Source of the DNA: Taudactylus pleione
Taxonomy: Eukaryota > Chordata > Amphibia > Anura > Myobatrachidae
Reading direction: 5' to 3'
Assembly: GCA_031769625.1 (NCBI GenBank)
Contig: JAUIMM010000113.1
Location: 14,914,501 to 14,978,500 of the forward strand
DNA length: 64,000 bases
The first letter of the stretch is position 1; every line of letters begins with the position of its first letter. Shown here piece by piece: positions 11,018 to 21,402 of this stretch. The translations under genes were made by a program, and so were the position numbers. The notes below the pieces were generated by a model, which saw nothing but the letters and a program-made list of their open reading frames with translations, did no database searches and was not told where the DNA came from.

Positions 11018-11790
11018 TGCAGGAATCTATGACCTGCAAATTCTCTTTGTTCTTGGGAATAGGATTGCCACCTAGCAACAGCTGGTGTGTTAGGTGCAAG
11101 CCTCCGGACGAGCGCAGAGAAGGTCAAGTGAAATAAATCTTTCACTTACCTTCTCCACAGCCGGTGGGGGAGCAGGGCTCAGGAGACCCGCGAGTCGGGG
11201 GTGATAGGCGCCGATGAGTGCGTTTCACGCGCGCTCAGTATAAAAGGCTGAGCCACGTCCCCCCTGCTAGATTTTACGAAAAGCTTACAGATGGCAATCC
11301 CGACTAGAACAAGAGAGAGGTAGGAAAGGGTGAAAGCACCCTAATTCTTGTAACTTAAGAACAAAGGAGAGTATGTTGATGCAGAAACAAATTTACGTTT
11401 ACTAGAAACAAGCAAACTGTAGTATAAGGTAATCAGGAAAGTAACTGGGAATGGTGGAAGAACGATCTCCTATGTTGCCTTGAAACTGGAACATAGTCTT
11501 AAACTCCTGCAAACTTGCGGTGACTGTAAACTATTCCTGATCCTTAGGTAGCTGTGACTGCTGCTGTTTCTTCTGGACTTTTGGAGCACCTGAAAGTAAA
11601 GGAGCGGTCAGGTATAACTAATAACTGACAGAGAGCTTAAAACCAGCAGACCTAGCAAGGTATAGGGTGGGTTGGGTAAGAACTGTTGCTAGGTGGCAAT
11701 CCTATTCCCTAGAACAAGAGAGTTTGCAAGACATAGATTCCTGCAAACTTTTGTTTGTTAGTCTGGAGGCTTGCCACCTAGCAACAGCTG
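11018..11790. repeat. DIRS inverted and direct repeats (terminal/internal complementary region)
   Basis: About 60 bp at 11018-11080 (TGCAGGAATCTATGACCTGC...GGATTGCCACCTAGCAACAG) is the reverse complement, with few mismatches, of 11688-11749. GCCACCTAGCAACAGCTGGTG also recurs as a direct copy at about 11064 and 11774. CAAGCCTCCGGA near 11097 is complementary to TCTGGAGGCTTG near 11762. A hairpin, GAGAAGGTCAAGTGA with TCACTTACCTTCTC, lies at 11117-11156. Such mutually complementary ends are used by DIRS elements to make circular intermediates. Confidence 0.85.
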
Positions 11791-12883
11791 GTGGGTAGAC
11801 TACCACATACCTGGTGGTTGCTCTAAGGAAGTCTATCCTTTGCGTATCGGAAGGCCTCCAATAGTGTTTAACGAAGGTACGAGTGGAAGACCAACAAGTG
11901 GTTTGTATTATGGACTGTAATGGCAAGCCCCTAGCCGTTGCCAAAGTGACAGCAGCACCACGAAGTGAGTGACCCTTAAAGTGGGAGGTGTCTATCCCTG
12001 AACTATCAAAGCTAGCAGAAACTATCCAAGCCCTGATTGTGGAAGGTCTGGTGGGACGAAAGGACTTACAGAAAGTGATAAAGTGGTTCGAAATGTTGTC
12101 TCTCAGTGGGGTTGTGAGTGTTGGGTAGGTAGATAAGCAGTCGACTTTGCAAAGATCCGGGTCAGACTGGTCTCTGAGTAGATCGAACTCCAGCAGAGGG
12201 GACTGAATGGAACTGGTCTCTGTGTGTCCTCTCAAAACAATATGGAAACCCAGTGGAGTGGGTGTCATCCTGGGTTTGGATGTGTGTATTAAAGAAAGCT
12301 CAGCTCCTCTGGCTGGGAATGCCAGTGCTAGGAGTGAAGCCAGCTTTCTCGAAAGATTAGAGATGTCAACCATTGAAGGAATAGTGGCTAGGAAATTTAG
12401 AAATGGATTAATGTCCCACGTGGTAGAGTATCATGGATACGGAGGTCTGGACAAGAAAATACCTTTAAGTAGTCTAAGGTATCGTTTATTTTCTGTGAGG
12501 CCTGGAATAAGGAGAGCCAGTGCCGAGCCATATGAACGTATTGTGGTAGAAGCAAGGCCTGACTCGAACTTAGTAGCCAGGAAATCTAGGGCTAAGTTGG
12601 GCTTGGAAAGAGAGCCCGAGGGGGGAGCCTGAGCAGCCTGCCAGGCCATAAACTCATCAAATATGGATTGGTATCTGGATCTTGTTCTGGGTCTAAGAGA
12701 GGCATTTATCAAGGCCATAGATGAGGCTGAGAGGTTAGTAGAAGTCAACAACCGAATAATGTCACTATCCACATGCAATGGGGAAGATCCTTTAGGAGGA
12801 CTGGAATCCCCTGGAAGCAGTCTCTGGACATGCCTAGGGGAAGTTTGGGACCTTTGTGGAGAGGGGTGATCAAGGGGAACCAA
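11702..12883 (-). pseudogene. DIRS tyrosine recombinase, one in-frame stop
   Basis: It reads from 12883 down to 11702 in a single frame, broken only by TGA at 12431-12433. The N-terminal half (SLRPRTRSRYQSIFDEFMAW, then NLALDFLATKFESG, then STIRSYGSALAL-like) is a SAM-like core-binding domain. The C-terminal half shows the catalytic set of tyrosine recombinases: Arg in FPARGAELSLI, KGHSLRGAA (the H-x-x-R box), a Trp in the CWSS segment and the nucleophile region VKHYWRP. A WDINPFLNFL segment just after the stop is typical of the junction in this family. The enzyme would integrate circular cDNA. Because of one stop and the loss of upstream ORFs, the copy is judged inactive. It is unrelated to the neighbouring host exons. 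Confidence 0.85.
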
Positions 12884-13595
12884 TTTCTGGAGGGCCGGAC
12901 GGGGTATACTAGAAAGAGTTGCGATACCCTATCCGCTTTGATCTTGTGGAGTACCTTCAGTAGCATGGCAGGAGGGGGAAAGGCATAAGGAAAAGGAAGA
13001 TATATCCATGGGAAGGACATTGCGTCCATATCCATGACCCCTTGAGTCCAGATTCTGGAGACAACAGTTGGAACCTGAGTGACGGAGTTGCAAACAGGTC
13101 CACCTCTGGTTCACCAAACGTCTTCACAATGTTGAGAAATACCTCCGGTTTCAGAGTTGCATGATCCAATGTGAGTTTTTTCCTGGATAAGGAATTGGCT
13201 AACTTGTTTAGCTCTCCTGGAACAAATATTGCGCAGAGGAGTATATATCACTCCACCGCCCAGTTCCAGATCTCTATTGCCTCTTGGCAGAAAATGAGGG
13301 ATCGAGTGCCTCCCATTCTGTTGAGATAAGAGACCATAGTCCTGTTGTCAAGGCAGAGCTGGACTGATATCTCCCGGGAATTTGCTGAGACTAGTGCAGA
13401 AAGAGCTCATCTGGCAGCCCTCAATTCCAAGAGATTGATTGCGCTAACTCTTGAGCGGATCACCTTCCCCTTGCTGCTTTGTGTTTTGTATATGCTCCCC
13501 AGCCCGAAAGACGCATCTGACGTGATGACTATGTCAGATGGAGGAGGAAAATATAAACAAAAAATAGTTTTTAATTTGTGCAAAAAATTTGGCAC
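12745..13595 (-). pseudogene. DIRS RNase H and linker fragments
   Basis: Three overlapping minus-strand frames carry parts of one broken protein. At about 13595-13407, ITSDASFGLGSIY and INLLELRAAR match the RNase H start of DIRS polyproteins. At 13169-12957, FGEPEVDLFATPSLRFQ matches the conserved PEVDLFAT box. At 13035-12745, LLKVLHKIKADRV and the following segment match the C-terminal tail of the polyprotein. Frameshifts separate them. The reverse-transcriptase domain that should precede them (right of 13600) is not present. Confidence 0.75.
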
Positions 13596-13620
13596 GGGCG
13601 GGTAGAATTGTTGCTAGGTG

Positions 13621-14219
13621 CTGCATGCCAAATTTCAGGGAAAAAAACATTAAAAACAGAGGATTTGGGAGTGATCTAAAGCTCCAACTGTCACTTTTTT
13701 CTGACATCAGTTAGGACCACTTTTCTGCTGTTCTCCATGGAGGATTTTTGGGAAGGCATAACTAAGGGTAGGGGGTGAATTTAGACTTGGAGTTTGTTTT
13801 ATTAGATAGCTATTGTGCCAGGGTACGTGCTTTTGGGGGTTCAGGTAAATTAGAAAGTTACACTTTTTAAACTATTACCTCAAGAATGCTCCATTGAATA
13901 GATAGGAAATTTCAACTTGTTGCGCAGCCTCAGTAGGAGCCTCCAGCAGGTGTATTCACTGTGGCTCCACTTGGGTGCACAAAGATGGCCATCGTTTGCG
14001 GGCTTTAGCGGTGGTGGGCTTGGGGAAAAGAAGCGGGGGGAAGAGGGCGTTAGCTGCGGCCAGGACCCGTGGATGGTAGCAGGCCTCAGCGATGGCGGTG
14101 CGGGCGGCAGTGCGGATGGCAGTGGTGCAGGCATTAGGACCCGAGGGAGGTAGCAGCACACAGATGCAGGCTCGGATCTAGAAGATCCGTGATACCTGCT
14201 TCTGTGTTTAAAAAAAAAA
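13621..14219. other. no recognised feature (intronic)
   Basis: Intronic sequence. It has a GC-rich stretch at about 13975-14165 containing imperfect GGCGGTGCGGGCGGCAG-like repeats, but no supported gene. Open frames on both strands here reflect base composition. Confidence 0.4.
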
Positions 14220-14935
14220 ATGGCGTGGCCTCGCCCGCCCCCCCCCCAAAGACAAACAGTACCGGGCTTTGAAGGCCCTGTACTGGTTGTGCTAAATACA
14301 GGGGACAAATTACGAAGCACAACCAGCTCCAGGCTAGTCAGAAGCAGCCCTTGTTGTCAAAATACGGGGTACAAATGATGTAGGGGTCCCCCGTATTCAG
14401 CGCAACCAGCACTGGGCTCTGAGCCGGTCCTGGTTTTGGAAATACATGGGAAAAATGTGTAGGGTCCCCCTGTATTTAGCAGAACCAGCACTGGACTCTT
14501 TCTAACGGGGGGGTGATGCCACATCCAGGGGAGCCCTTTCACCCGGCCCCCAGCCGAAGCATCACCCCTGGCCGCTGGGTCAGCCCAGGCCTGGGATCCC
14601 TGGGGAGCTTAGGACCTCCACAATAAAGGGGTCCCCCTCTCCAGGGCACCCCAGGCTGATAGCCCCTGGAGCAGTGGGTGCCGGGTTGATTGTGTTGTGT
14701 GGTGCATATGAAAATATTAATATTGTCTTTTGCAGTAGTACTCCCAGTACGGGGTACTCCTATGTTGTTTATCCCCTGTATTTTGGCAACCAGGCCTGGT
14801 TTTCACTGGCCCGGTGCTGGTGGTGCTTAAGTACAGGGGACCCCTACGTCATTTGTCCCCTGTATTTAAGCACAACCAGGAACTGGCTGTTAAAAGCACG
14901 GTGCTGGTTGTATTTTTTTTGGGGGGGGGAGGGGC
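14220..14935. repeat. GC-rich long-armed inverted-repeat element, copy 1
   Basis: Repeated blocks of the type GGGTCCCCCTGTATTTAGC and AACCAGCACTGG occur on the left (14260-14510), and their complements (CCCCTGTATTTAAGCACAACC, CCGGTGCTGGTTGT) on the right (14790-14910). The middle (14505-14660) shares GGGGAGCCCTTTCACC, GGGATCCCTGGGGA and CAGGCTGATAGCCCCTGG with the element at 30357-31845. It is non-coding. Confidence 0.65.
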
Positions 14936-15149
14936 ACCTTTTTGTTATTTTACACATTCAATTTTTAACATAGATGCATAGATGGCTCTCACTGCTGCGT
15001 TCATGCATCTGTGACTTATTGATTTTATTTTCTCAGGTGCAAGCGCACTACCAGTGAGCCCTCTGTAACCCGCTGATGGCACTGCTTTGCGCAACCGCTG
15101 CTGCTGCTACCCCGCATGCCTACCGCCTTCCCCTGCAGCCGTCTCGCAC

Positions 15150-15605
15150 TCTGGGTTGAAAACAGTGGTGCACATGTGGGGGAGACAGAGTGGCACGGTT
15201 TGGGGGAGCAGAGCAACATGAATGGGAAATACAGAGTAGCATAGAGCAGCGCAGATGGGTAAAGACAGATTGGTGTGGATGAGGACTACAGACTAGCACA
15301 ATGGGAGAACACACAACAATAGGGACTGGGGAAGACAGAGTGGTGCGGGTGAGAGGGGAAAGACAGAGTGGCACGGTTGGGGGGACAGAGTGGTGCAGAT
15401 GGAGGAAGAAAGTGGCAGAGATGAGCGGGAGAAAAAGTGACGTTGCTGGGTCAAATGTAGTGGTGCAGATGGAAGGAAACACAGTGGCACGGATGCAGGA
15501 AGACAGGGCGGTGCACATGGGGAAAGACATATTGGTGTGGATGAGGGCATGCAGACTAGCACAGTTGGGAGAACACACAGCTGTAGGGATTGGGGAAGTT
15601 ATAGC
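15150..15605. repeat. minisatellite, GACAGAGTGG(C/T)(A/G)C(A/G)G units
   Basis: A degenerate tandem array of about 30-bp units such as GGGGAAGACAGAGTGGTGCGG and GAGGAAGACAGGGCGGTGCAC. Long open frames exist on both strands because unit lengths are often multiples of three. They are repeat artefacts. Confidence 0.75.
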
Positions 15606-16116
15606 AGCATGGAGGTGAAGTTAGTGTACATGTATAGACAGAGTATGATAGTTTTAGCAATTAGGAAGCTGAATGTGTATAATAAATGAGAAAGAAGTAT
15701 TGAGTTAGAAGGATGTTGAAACCCAATGGGATTATTGCGGTGACTGAATGGGAAGATTGTGGGCACTGAATGAGATGTGTGTGCCACATTACTGCTCAGA
15801 CCTCAGTTGCATAGACTGCATGTGTGTATTCCAATGAGCACACAATTCTGTGAACTAGCAGCTCCACCATTTTGTGAGTGACAGTAATCTCACTCTGTGA
15901 GAGTGCTCAATCTGCAGTTAACCACATGGTGTCATGGCATACCATATCTATATTATACAAGGAACACGTCCATTAAGGCATCAGCCTTAATGATTGTAAT
16001 TTCATTGCTTTTTGGAGTTTGAGTGACAGAAATTCAATAGGTTTTGTGAACTTTCAGATCATGTCTAAGAAGCCTTAATGGGACATGTGAAACCACAAGG
16101 TTTTTTGTCTATGGAA

Positions 16117-16139
16117 TATATATATATATATATATATAA
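16117..16139. repeat. (AT)n microsatellite
   Basis: A short run of alternating A and T about 110 bp upstream of the coiled-coil exon at 16249. Confidence 0.8.
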
Positions 16140-16248
16140 TTATACACATACATACATATAGAGTTGGTTGGCCGTGTTGAAGCGGTTTACGGAATACTGT
16201 GCCCCAAGCTTATAACCGCTTATAGCAATGCTTTACTTTGATTAATAG

Positions 16249-16416
16249 GTGCTGCAATTACAACAAGGCAGGAAATCAGTGGAGATGAGTGGAAGTTCAC
16301 TGCACAAGCAATTGACAGATTTACAGAACAAACACTCCAAGGTTCAGCAGGAAAACTCCCTCTTGCATGTAGAGAAGAACCATTTGGTTGAACACATCTC
16401 TCAGCTACATAAGCAG
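16249..16416 (+). CDS. coiled-coil protein, internal exon
   Basis: The acceptor ACTTTGATTAATAG precedes GTG at 16249. The exon encodes 56 residues (VLQLQQGRKSVEMSGSSLHK through HLVEHISQLHKQ) and ends at AAG CAG|GTTTGT in phase 0. The phase agrees with the exons at 10355 and 29053. Heptad repeats are clear (LHKQLTDLQNKHSKVQQENS, then SLLHVEKNHLVEHISQLHKQ). As an open, in-phase, splice-bordered block among repeat-derived introns it is well supported. It is likely a structural or centrosome/cilium-type coiled-coil segment, but that is only a guess from composition. Confidence 0.85.
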
Positions 16417-16895
16417 GTTTGTGACTAAAGATTGCAAAATGGCTGATATTCAGTATGCACAGGAAGGGGGGGATGTGTTGCTTAGTATGTGCGACCTGTC
16501 AAAAAAAGAAAAAAGGCCAACTGGGACAAATTTGAGGTCAATGGCAAAGTAGGAATTTTGTTTATGTCACTCCCCCTGTCAAAGAAACAAAGAGCTTCTT
16601 GGATTCCAAACAAACAGAAGTGTCATTTATAATCATATCTAGTGTTACATTTAATTAACATACCGTAGAGCCGGTATGTTTATTTTGTCCAGATAACTTT
16701 GAGAAAGCAAATAGAGGGGATGCATTGGTCTAAATATGTCTGTTCTTTCCGGTCTAATTAAAGCGGCAAACCTATGAGAAAATATATATATTTTCTTTAA
16801 CATAAATCACTATAGCAGGCTACAAGAAGTATGTTGATATTTACAATTAATCCTTGTTATTTATTTATTTTTTTTCCCCAGTCCGCTATTACTTA

Positions 16896-17530
16896 TACCC
16901 CTTTTCCACTGCCGCAAAAGCCTGGGTTATTACCGTGTCAAACCAGGTCGCGGCTCAGTAGAAAAGGGTCCTAGGAAAATATCCTAGGCTTTTCTTCCCA
17001 GGTCGCGAACAGGGCTCTACACGGGTAAAACCCGGGTCTTGCTCAGTGTAAACGGGTAACCCGGGTCATCCAACTCGGGACCCGTTTACAGCATGCTGAT
17101 TGACTGAAACCGGAAGGTGTCTGTTACTGCAGTAAACGCGGAGGGAGAGATTACAGCCTCCCCGTATGGTCCGCACCGTTCAGGTTTTTACCCCAACCCC
17201 ACGTCATACGGCGAGGCTGTAATCTCTCCCTGCTAGTGTCCCCGGTGGCAGCTGTAACATCAGACAGCCTCCCGTAAGGACACCCTCCCTGCCGAAAGAC
17301 ACTCTCCCCTCTTCGCCGATCCGCTCAAGGGAGAGCGGGAGTTTCCGGCGCCTGGTGATGACATCATCTCCAAGCGCCGGCACTGCACTCATGTGCAGTG
17401 TGAAAGGCACTGACCCGGGATATTTACAGGTCGGCGCCATAGTGGGAACAGGGTAAATCCCCGGTCTGACCCAGCTTGGAGCCGTGTTCCAAATCCCGGG
17501 TCAGATTCGGGGTTTTGGTGGAAAGGGGTA
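16896..17530. repeat. CCCGGGT-rich TIR element, Harbinger-like, copy 1
   Basis: TACCCCTTTTCCACTGCC at the left pairs with GGTGGAAAGGGGTA at the right, flanked by TTA (16893-16895) and TGA (17531-17533). The interior is full of CCCGGGT, ACCCGGG and GACCCGG blocks. The copy at 58264-58828 shares termini and interior and has a perfect TTA duplication, so a PIF/Harbinger-type origin is inferred. It is non-coding. Confidence 0.75.
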
Positions 17531-17533
17531 TGA

Positions 17534-18089
17534 TTTACGGTTTACACAGTGTCATGTAACTACAATGGTAACCACAGTTTTGTGGCTTGTGAGGTAATGA
17601 GCAGAGATGCTTTGGATTGTCCCTCTCAGCTCTATCCTTACTTTGGCATCCGTCAGAGGAAGGGCGGGAAACAGAGAGAGACAGGGAAAAAGAAAGAGAG
17701 ACAGGTGAAAAACACGGTAAAAGAGAGGGGCAGAGAGAAAGAGACAGGGAAAGCGGGTGAGGATGGTGGGGGGAAAATATGACAAAAAAACACTGGCAAC
17801 AGCTTGCACAATAACTAGAAACCTGTTGATTGGCAGGTCCAGAATACTACTATTACTGTTATTTTGCTTCCTTGCTACCTGCAGTTTGTCTGATGACACC
17901 CCAAAATAGCAAATAGTATGTGATTGACTTTTTGGACCGCTGTCTGCCTCTCCTTCTATTTGTGAGAGCTCTGAACCAGTAAGCACTTTGGGATTATTGA
18001 CTTAGAGGCTGGGCCCCAATACTGAAAAGACAGAGCTGGAAATAGTCAGGATAATTATTGACTCCAGCAAACAAAATTACACTGAAGTG
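17534..18089. other. no recognised feature; purine-rich tract
   Basis: Includes a plus-strand purine-rich (GA) tract at about 17653-17775. No coding exon, terminus or RNA gene was identified. Confidence 0.4.
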
Positions 18090-18345
18090 CTAATAGTCAT
18101 GGGATAGATGCCTAGTATCATGTAGGATCCCCTCTAGCATGGCGAAGTGCAGCAACTCGACGTGGCATTGATTCAACAAGTGGAAGGAAGACCTCTGGAG
18201 AGATGTTGACCCATGCCGTCTGGATAGCTTCCCACAGCTCCCTGATATTTGTAGGTGCAGGATCTTGTGTGCAAATGGACGTCCCATAAATGCTCTATTG
18301 GGTTCATATCGGGTGAATGTGGTGACCACACCATGTGACAGAACT
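18090..18345 (-). pseudogene. Tc1/mariner transposase C-terminal remnant
   Basis: On the minus strand, the frame starting near 18332 reads VWSPHSPDMNPIEHLWDVH, the conserved segment around the second catalytic Asp of Tc1-like transposases. After a one-base shift near 18270, a second frame reads DPAPTNIRELWEAIQTAW then EVFLPLVESMPRRVAAL, the usual C-terminal end, followed by a stop near 18125. The upstream DNA-binding part and first catalytic residues are not recognisable. The remnant is inactive and lies in the last intron of the coiled-coil gene. Confidence 0.85.
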
Positions 18346-19273
18346 CTCCACTTTTCTACTGCCCATGGCAAAGCATATGCTCTCCTTTCATAGGGTAAAT
18401 GATTGAGCCCTACCACAAAGGTCAATACATTTGGGGAGTGGTTAGGTGGATTATGCATGGGCACTTGTGTGGCTCAGTGGGGAAGTGGGTATTGCACTGC
18501 TGCACTGGCGTGTGTCTCCAAATAAAAATGCCCGCCGAGTCATGGCCATATACAAGAGACGTGTAATCATGCCTCCAATGGACGGTGCTCCTCTCCACAT
18601 TGTGTAGACCTCTATTGTTGGGAGGTATGCATTGCTTTATGTTTATACTATTTGTAAATGTCTCTTATATCTCTTGAATCCTTAAAATAAATATTCTATT
18701 TGTACAATTTTTGGCTTTTAAACAATTTTTTAATAAGTCTTTATAATATCTCCTTTAAAAGAATTTGATTTTTTCAATTATCTCTGTCTGCTATTACAGC
18801 GGTGGCTATCAATATGGACACAGGGGATCTATAGTCTATGAGTTAAACTTGGGGAACAGATGTCAGTGCACAGCCTCAGGGTCTAACCACCAGATATGGC
18901 ATAGGAAATGTGCGGTCTGCAAACCTGAATTTCTTGTTTCCCATCCAGTGTATTCATGGGCAGCTGGTGAGCAAGGCAGATGGGGGAGGTGGATTACCAG
19001 CAGCCCTCTGGACCTCAGTCTCGCCTGGCCTCAGTTTCTGCCTCACTCCTCTTTTCTAGGTTCATGTTTGAGATAAATTAGAAGATCTCTATATTAAGGG
19101 AACCTTATACTGAAAATTTACTGATTCTGAGACAATAATAATTAGTTACTTTTATTTACAGAGGTAACCACGTAGATTAGCAATATTTATACACAAGGTC
19201 TTCTGTTATATTAAGACTAAATTATTATTGCATCTTCTTTTACTTTATTATGTATATTAACTAATATTACAGA

Positions 19274-19280
<7 letters not shown>
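18346..19280. other. unresolved; probable flank of the Tc1 remnant, then unique DNA
   Basis: The stretch 18346-18640 probably contains the decayed rest of the Tc1 element, but no frame or terminus could be read confidently. From 18641 to 19280 nothing was recognised. Confidence 0.35.
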
Positions 19281-19307
<27 letters not shown>

Positions 19308-19652
19308 CATATATATGATCCACATGAAACACGCAGCTGCACTCGTTGTTGATCAATCAAATGGAAAATCTGTATTAAATCATAGCCGATGTTTCGGGGT
19401 TCACACACTCCTTTGTCAAGGTAAACACATACAAAAGTGCATAAACAGGTAAGTGATTATTTATGCACTTTTATATGTGTTTACCTTGACAAAGGGGTGT
19501 GCGAACCCCGAAACGTCGGCTATGATTTAATTCAGTTTTTCTATTTGATCAACAACGAGAGTGCAGCTGTGTGTTTCATGTGGATTATACAACTTCCTTT
19601 TCCAGAGGGCACCGTTGGCTGTTGTATCCATTGTGGGAGTGCCGGGCTATTT

Positions 19653-19699
<47 letters not shown>
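19281..19699. repeat. long inverted repeat between (AT)n tracts
   Basis: Arms 19318-19450 and 19455-19592 are complementary with few mismatches. The left carries GATCCACATGAAACACGCAG and CCGATGTTTCGGGGTTCACA; the right carries TGCGAACCCCGAAACGTCGG and GTGTTTCATGTGGAT. AT tracts lie outside at 19286-19317 and 19660-19699. A transcript would fold into a single ~130-bp hairpin. Similar CGAAACG phrases and flanking AT tracts suggest a dispersed family, but its class is not identified. Confidence 0.8.
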
Positions 19700-19701
<2 letters not shown>

Positions 19702-19909
19702 CATGTCATCTGTGATCAAATGGGCCTTTAGAGATTGATATAATGCTGGCCACATGTGCTGAAGTCTAGTTGAGTTGGCCCGTTTAGTGGGATGAAAGGG
19801 AATATTATAAATATATAGGTTGCAGTCCTCATAATCGTCCTTGGTATAAGACTAAATCAGAATGAATCAATCCATTATTTAAAATAAATGGGCACACTAG
19901 AGGGACTAA

Positions 19910-20497
19910 GTCCCTCATTCAGAGCGGCAGTACGCTCGTTCCGAGCGATGTTTGCACATCTGCGCATGCGTACGGTTTTTAGTACGCATGCGCTAACCAG
20001 TCAGTGCGGCCGCAAATCGTTTGTACGCTATTTAGAGAGTGCCTGCTATTTTGAGTGACAGAATGAGGCGTATGTGGGTGGTAACAGGGGAAGATGCTTG
20101 AAAACGGGGGAGTGGAATTCGAACGCAGGCGTGCTTAAAGTTCAAAACGGGCGTTTTAAGGGAGTGCATAATTAATACAGCAGCGTCATTGACCACGTCA
20201 CTTGGTTTTTTTTAACTCAGAACTGCTCGCAAAATAGCGGTTGAAAAAACCAACCACAAGAATAGCGAGCAGTTCATACGCTGTAAGATGTACTCGATTA
20301 ATCTAATAAATAGCGGACATGACGTATGGTGCGAGCGGCCAGGGGGCGTTTTGATCAAATAAACGAGCGTATGTTTTGCTCGCTCGTTCAGACTTAGAGG
20401 TGTGAACAGACTGCAATTTGCGAACGGATCATTTGAATAGCCACCCCTTGTTTTTGAACGAACGACCGCAAATAGCGAACGGCTCTGAATCAGACCC
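19910..20497. mobile_element. Harbinger-like ~590-bp element, first of an abutting pair
   Basis: The termini are GTCCCTCATTCAGAGC and GCTCTGAATCAGACCC, flanked by TAA at 19907-19909 and 20498-20500. The interior is an inverted copy of the neighbour at 20501-21099: the GCGCATGCGTACG block is at the left here and at the right in the neighbour. The 3-bp TAA duplication and G-rich termini fit PIF/Harbinger. There is no transposase. Confidence 0.85.
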
Positions 20498-20500
20498 TAA

Positions 20501-21099
20501 GGCCCTCATTCAGAGCCACTCGCTATTTGCGGTCGTTCGTTCTAAAACAAGGGGTGGCTATTCAAATGAACCGTTCGCTGTTTGCGGTCTGTTCACGCCT
20601 CTATGTCTGAACGAGCGAACAAAACTTGCGTTTGTTTTTTGGAAAAATACGCCCCCTGGCCGCTCGCATCCTACGTCATGTCCGCTATTTATTAGATTAA
20701 TCGAGTACATCGACAAGGGTATGAACTGCTTGCTATTCTTGGGGTTGGTGTTTGCTACCACAATTTTGCGAGCAGTTCTGACTATAAAATAACCAAGTGA
20801 CGTGGTCAATGACGCTGCTGTTTTAAATATGCACACCCATAAAACGCCCGTTTTGACCTTTAAGCACGCCTGCGTTCTGATTTCCACTCCCCATTTTCAA
20901 GCACCTTCCCCTGTTACCACCCACATACGCCTCTTTCTGTCACTCAAAATAGCAGGCATTCGCTGTTTTGCGAGCACATGAATTTCGGCCGCACTGACTG
21001 GTTAGCGCATGCGTATAACGATCCGTACGCATGCGCAGTTGGGCTAACAACGCTCGGAACGAACGAGCGGCCGCTTACGAGCGGCTCTGAATCAGGCCC
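20501..21099. mobile_element. Harbinger-like ~600-bp element, second of an abutting pair
   Basis: It starts GGCCCTCATTCAGAGCCACTC and ends GAGCGGCTCTGAATCAGGCCC, with TAA on both sides (20498-20500 and 21100-21102). It is highly similar to 52274-52872 and related to 35320-35918. Subterminal blocks of GCTCGTTCG/CGAACGAGC type occur near both ends. A 109-codon minus-strand open frame (20558-20887) is shared with the 52-kb copy but looks incidental (see findings). Confidence 0.85.
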
Positions 21100-21116
21100 T
21101 AAGTGGTTATTATAAA

Positions 21117-21402
21117 AGCTGCATACACACACAACGATTTTGTTACCAACGATTTTATGAACGATTTTCTGTCAGATTATCTGTCAGATTTTTTAAAGTG
21201 TAATGAACGATTTTTTTGAACTACAAACGATTTTTGCATATTCCCTTAATGAAAATCGTTGAGTTGACAAGTCTGACTGAACTACAAACTACAAACGTGA
21301 ACGCGCATGAACGATAATCGTTCATCGTTTGACTCAGAAAGTATCGTTAAACGATATAGTTTGACGATAATTGTTCAAAAAATCATTGTGTGTTTACGCA
21401 GC
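21117..21402. repeat. fold-back element with AAAGCTGCATACACACACAA terminus
   Basis: AAAGCTGCATACACACACAACGAT at the left pairs with ATCATTGTGTGTTTACGCAGCTTT at the right. The interior repeats AACGATTTT and AATCGTT several times. The terminus resembles the GGGTACACAC families at 46071 and 54879. No clear target duplication was found. Confidence 0.65.

Larger units (their letters stand above)
11018..13606 (-). mobile_element. DIRS-like tyrosine-recombinase retroelement, 5'-truncated
   Basis: A minus-strand retroelement remnant. From right to left it holds RNase H fragments (13595 down to about 12957), a linker, a tyrosine recombinase (12883 to 11702) and complementary terminal/internal repeats (11018-11790). 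This order (RT/RNase H, then recombinase, then internal complementary region) is the DIRS plan. The reverse-transcriptase palm and gag are missing, so the copy is truncated near 13606. There TGTTGCTAGGTG (13609-13620) echoes the repeat at 11689, which suggests a rearranged junction. DIRS elements are common in amphibians. It lies in the intron between the exons at 10197 and 16249, antisense to the host gene. Confidence 0.85.

Noticed and set aside
15120..15618. Open frames of 105-152 codons on both strands
   Set aside because: Artefacts of the 30-bp minisatellite, whose units are often multiples of three.
20418..20792. Small host gene in the Harbinger-like element
   Set aside because: The frame is one of several equivalent open frames in a transposon copy; no splice sites or independent conservation are seen.
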